From positions 1 through 5,998 of the forward strand of contig JAUIEH010000191.1 of NCBI GenBank assembly GCA_030428405.1: a stretch of DNA of 5,998 nt, written 5' to 3'. This document shows, piece by piece, positions 5,951-5,998 of this stretch; within the stretch, counting starts at the first letter, position 1, and each line of letters begins with the position of its first letter. The stretch is from Alphaproteobacteria bacterium (GTDB lineage Bacteria; Pseudomonadota; Alphaproteobacteria; Caulobacterales; Maricaulaceae). The translations under genes and the position numbers were made by a program. The notes beneath the pieces were generated by a model. That model searched no databases and was not told where the DNA came from. It was given only the letters and a program-made list of their open reading frames with translations.

Positions 5951-5998
5951 ATGCCGAAGCTGTTCGAGGGGCTGGTTTCCTCGCGTGCGAAAACAACT
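5951..5998 (+). CDS. Probable 5' end of an unidentified gene, cut by the window edge
   Basis: Sixteen codons are visible from an ATG to the window end, reading MPKLFEGLVSSRAKTT, with GAGGGG five bases upstream. The frame stays open upstream to a TAA at 5882-5884, with a possible TTG start at 5909, but the ATG has the better ribosome site. The fragment is too short to assign to a family. It is divergent from the CoA-transferase gene. That it is a gene at all rests on the start context and the tight gene packing elsewhere. Confidence 0.4.
   Translation, partial: MPKLFEGLVSSRAKTT

Overview
The window is GC-rich (clearly above 60% by eye, with G/C favoured at third codon positions) and almost fully coding. 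Codon use and an Fpr-type ferredoxin-NADP+ reductase ending in AFAG suggest an alphaproteobacterium, perhaps in the Hyphomicrobiales. No rRNA, tRNA or taxon-specific gene is present, so the placement is an inference. I found no insertion sequence, CRISPR array, tRNA or phage gene.

Layout: (1) 19-825, minus strand, ferredoxin/flavodoxin-NADP+ reductase. (2) 826-1014, a divergent intergenic region that must hold promoters in both directions. (3) 1015-4426, plus strand, three tightly coupled genes: a Baeyer-Villiger-type flavin monooxygenase of the EtaA/MymA/AlmA lineage, a classical short-chain dehydrogenase, and a membrane-anchored alpha/beta hydrolase. Both internal junctions are 4-base ATGA overlaps. 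(4) 4416-5726, minus strand, a family III (CaiB/BaiF) CoA-transferase most like the succinyl-CoA:glutarate CoA-transferase (SUGCT) subgroup. Its 3' end overlaps the hydrolase gene by 11 bases. (5) 5727-5950, a non-coding or weakly coding gap. (6) 5951-5998, the probable first 16 codons of another plus-strand gene cut by the window edge.

How the genes may work together: the three-gene operon fits an oxidative degradation or lipid-modification module. The SDR interconverts an alcohol and a carbonyl, the monooxygenase inserts oxygen into the carbonyl compound (or hydroxylates a long chain), and the hydrolase cleaves the resulting ester into acid and alcohol. A monooxygenase, an SDR and a lipase-type hydrolase also occur together in the mycobacterial mymA operon. 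The CoA-transferase could activate a carboxylic acid product, but it is transcribed from the other strand and the link is only by proximity. The reductase is probably a housekeeping gene for ferredoxin/flavodoxin redox balance. The monooxygenase has its own NADPH-binding domain and should not need it.

All complete genes belong to known families. The most interesting item is the compact oxidation operon and its unknown substrate; I see no wholly new system.
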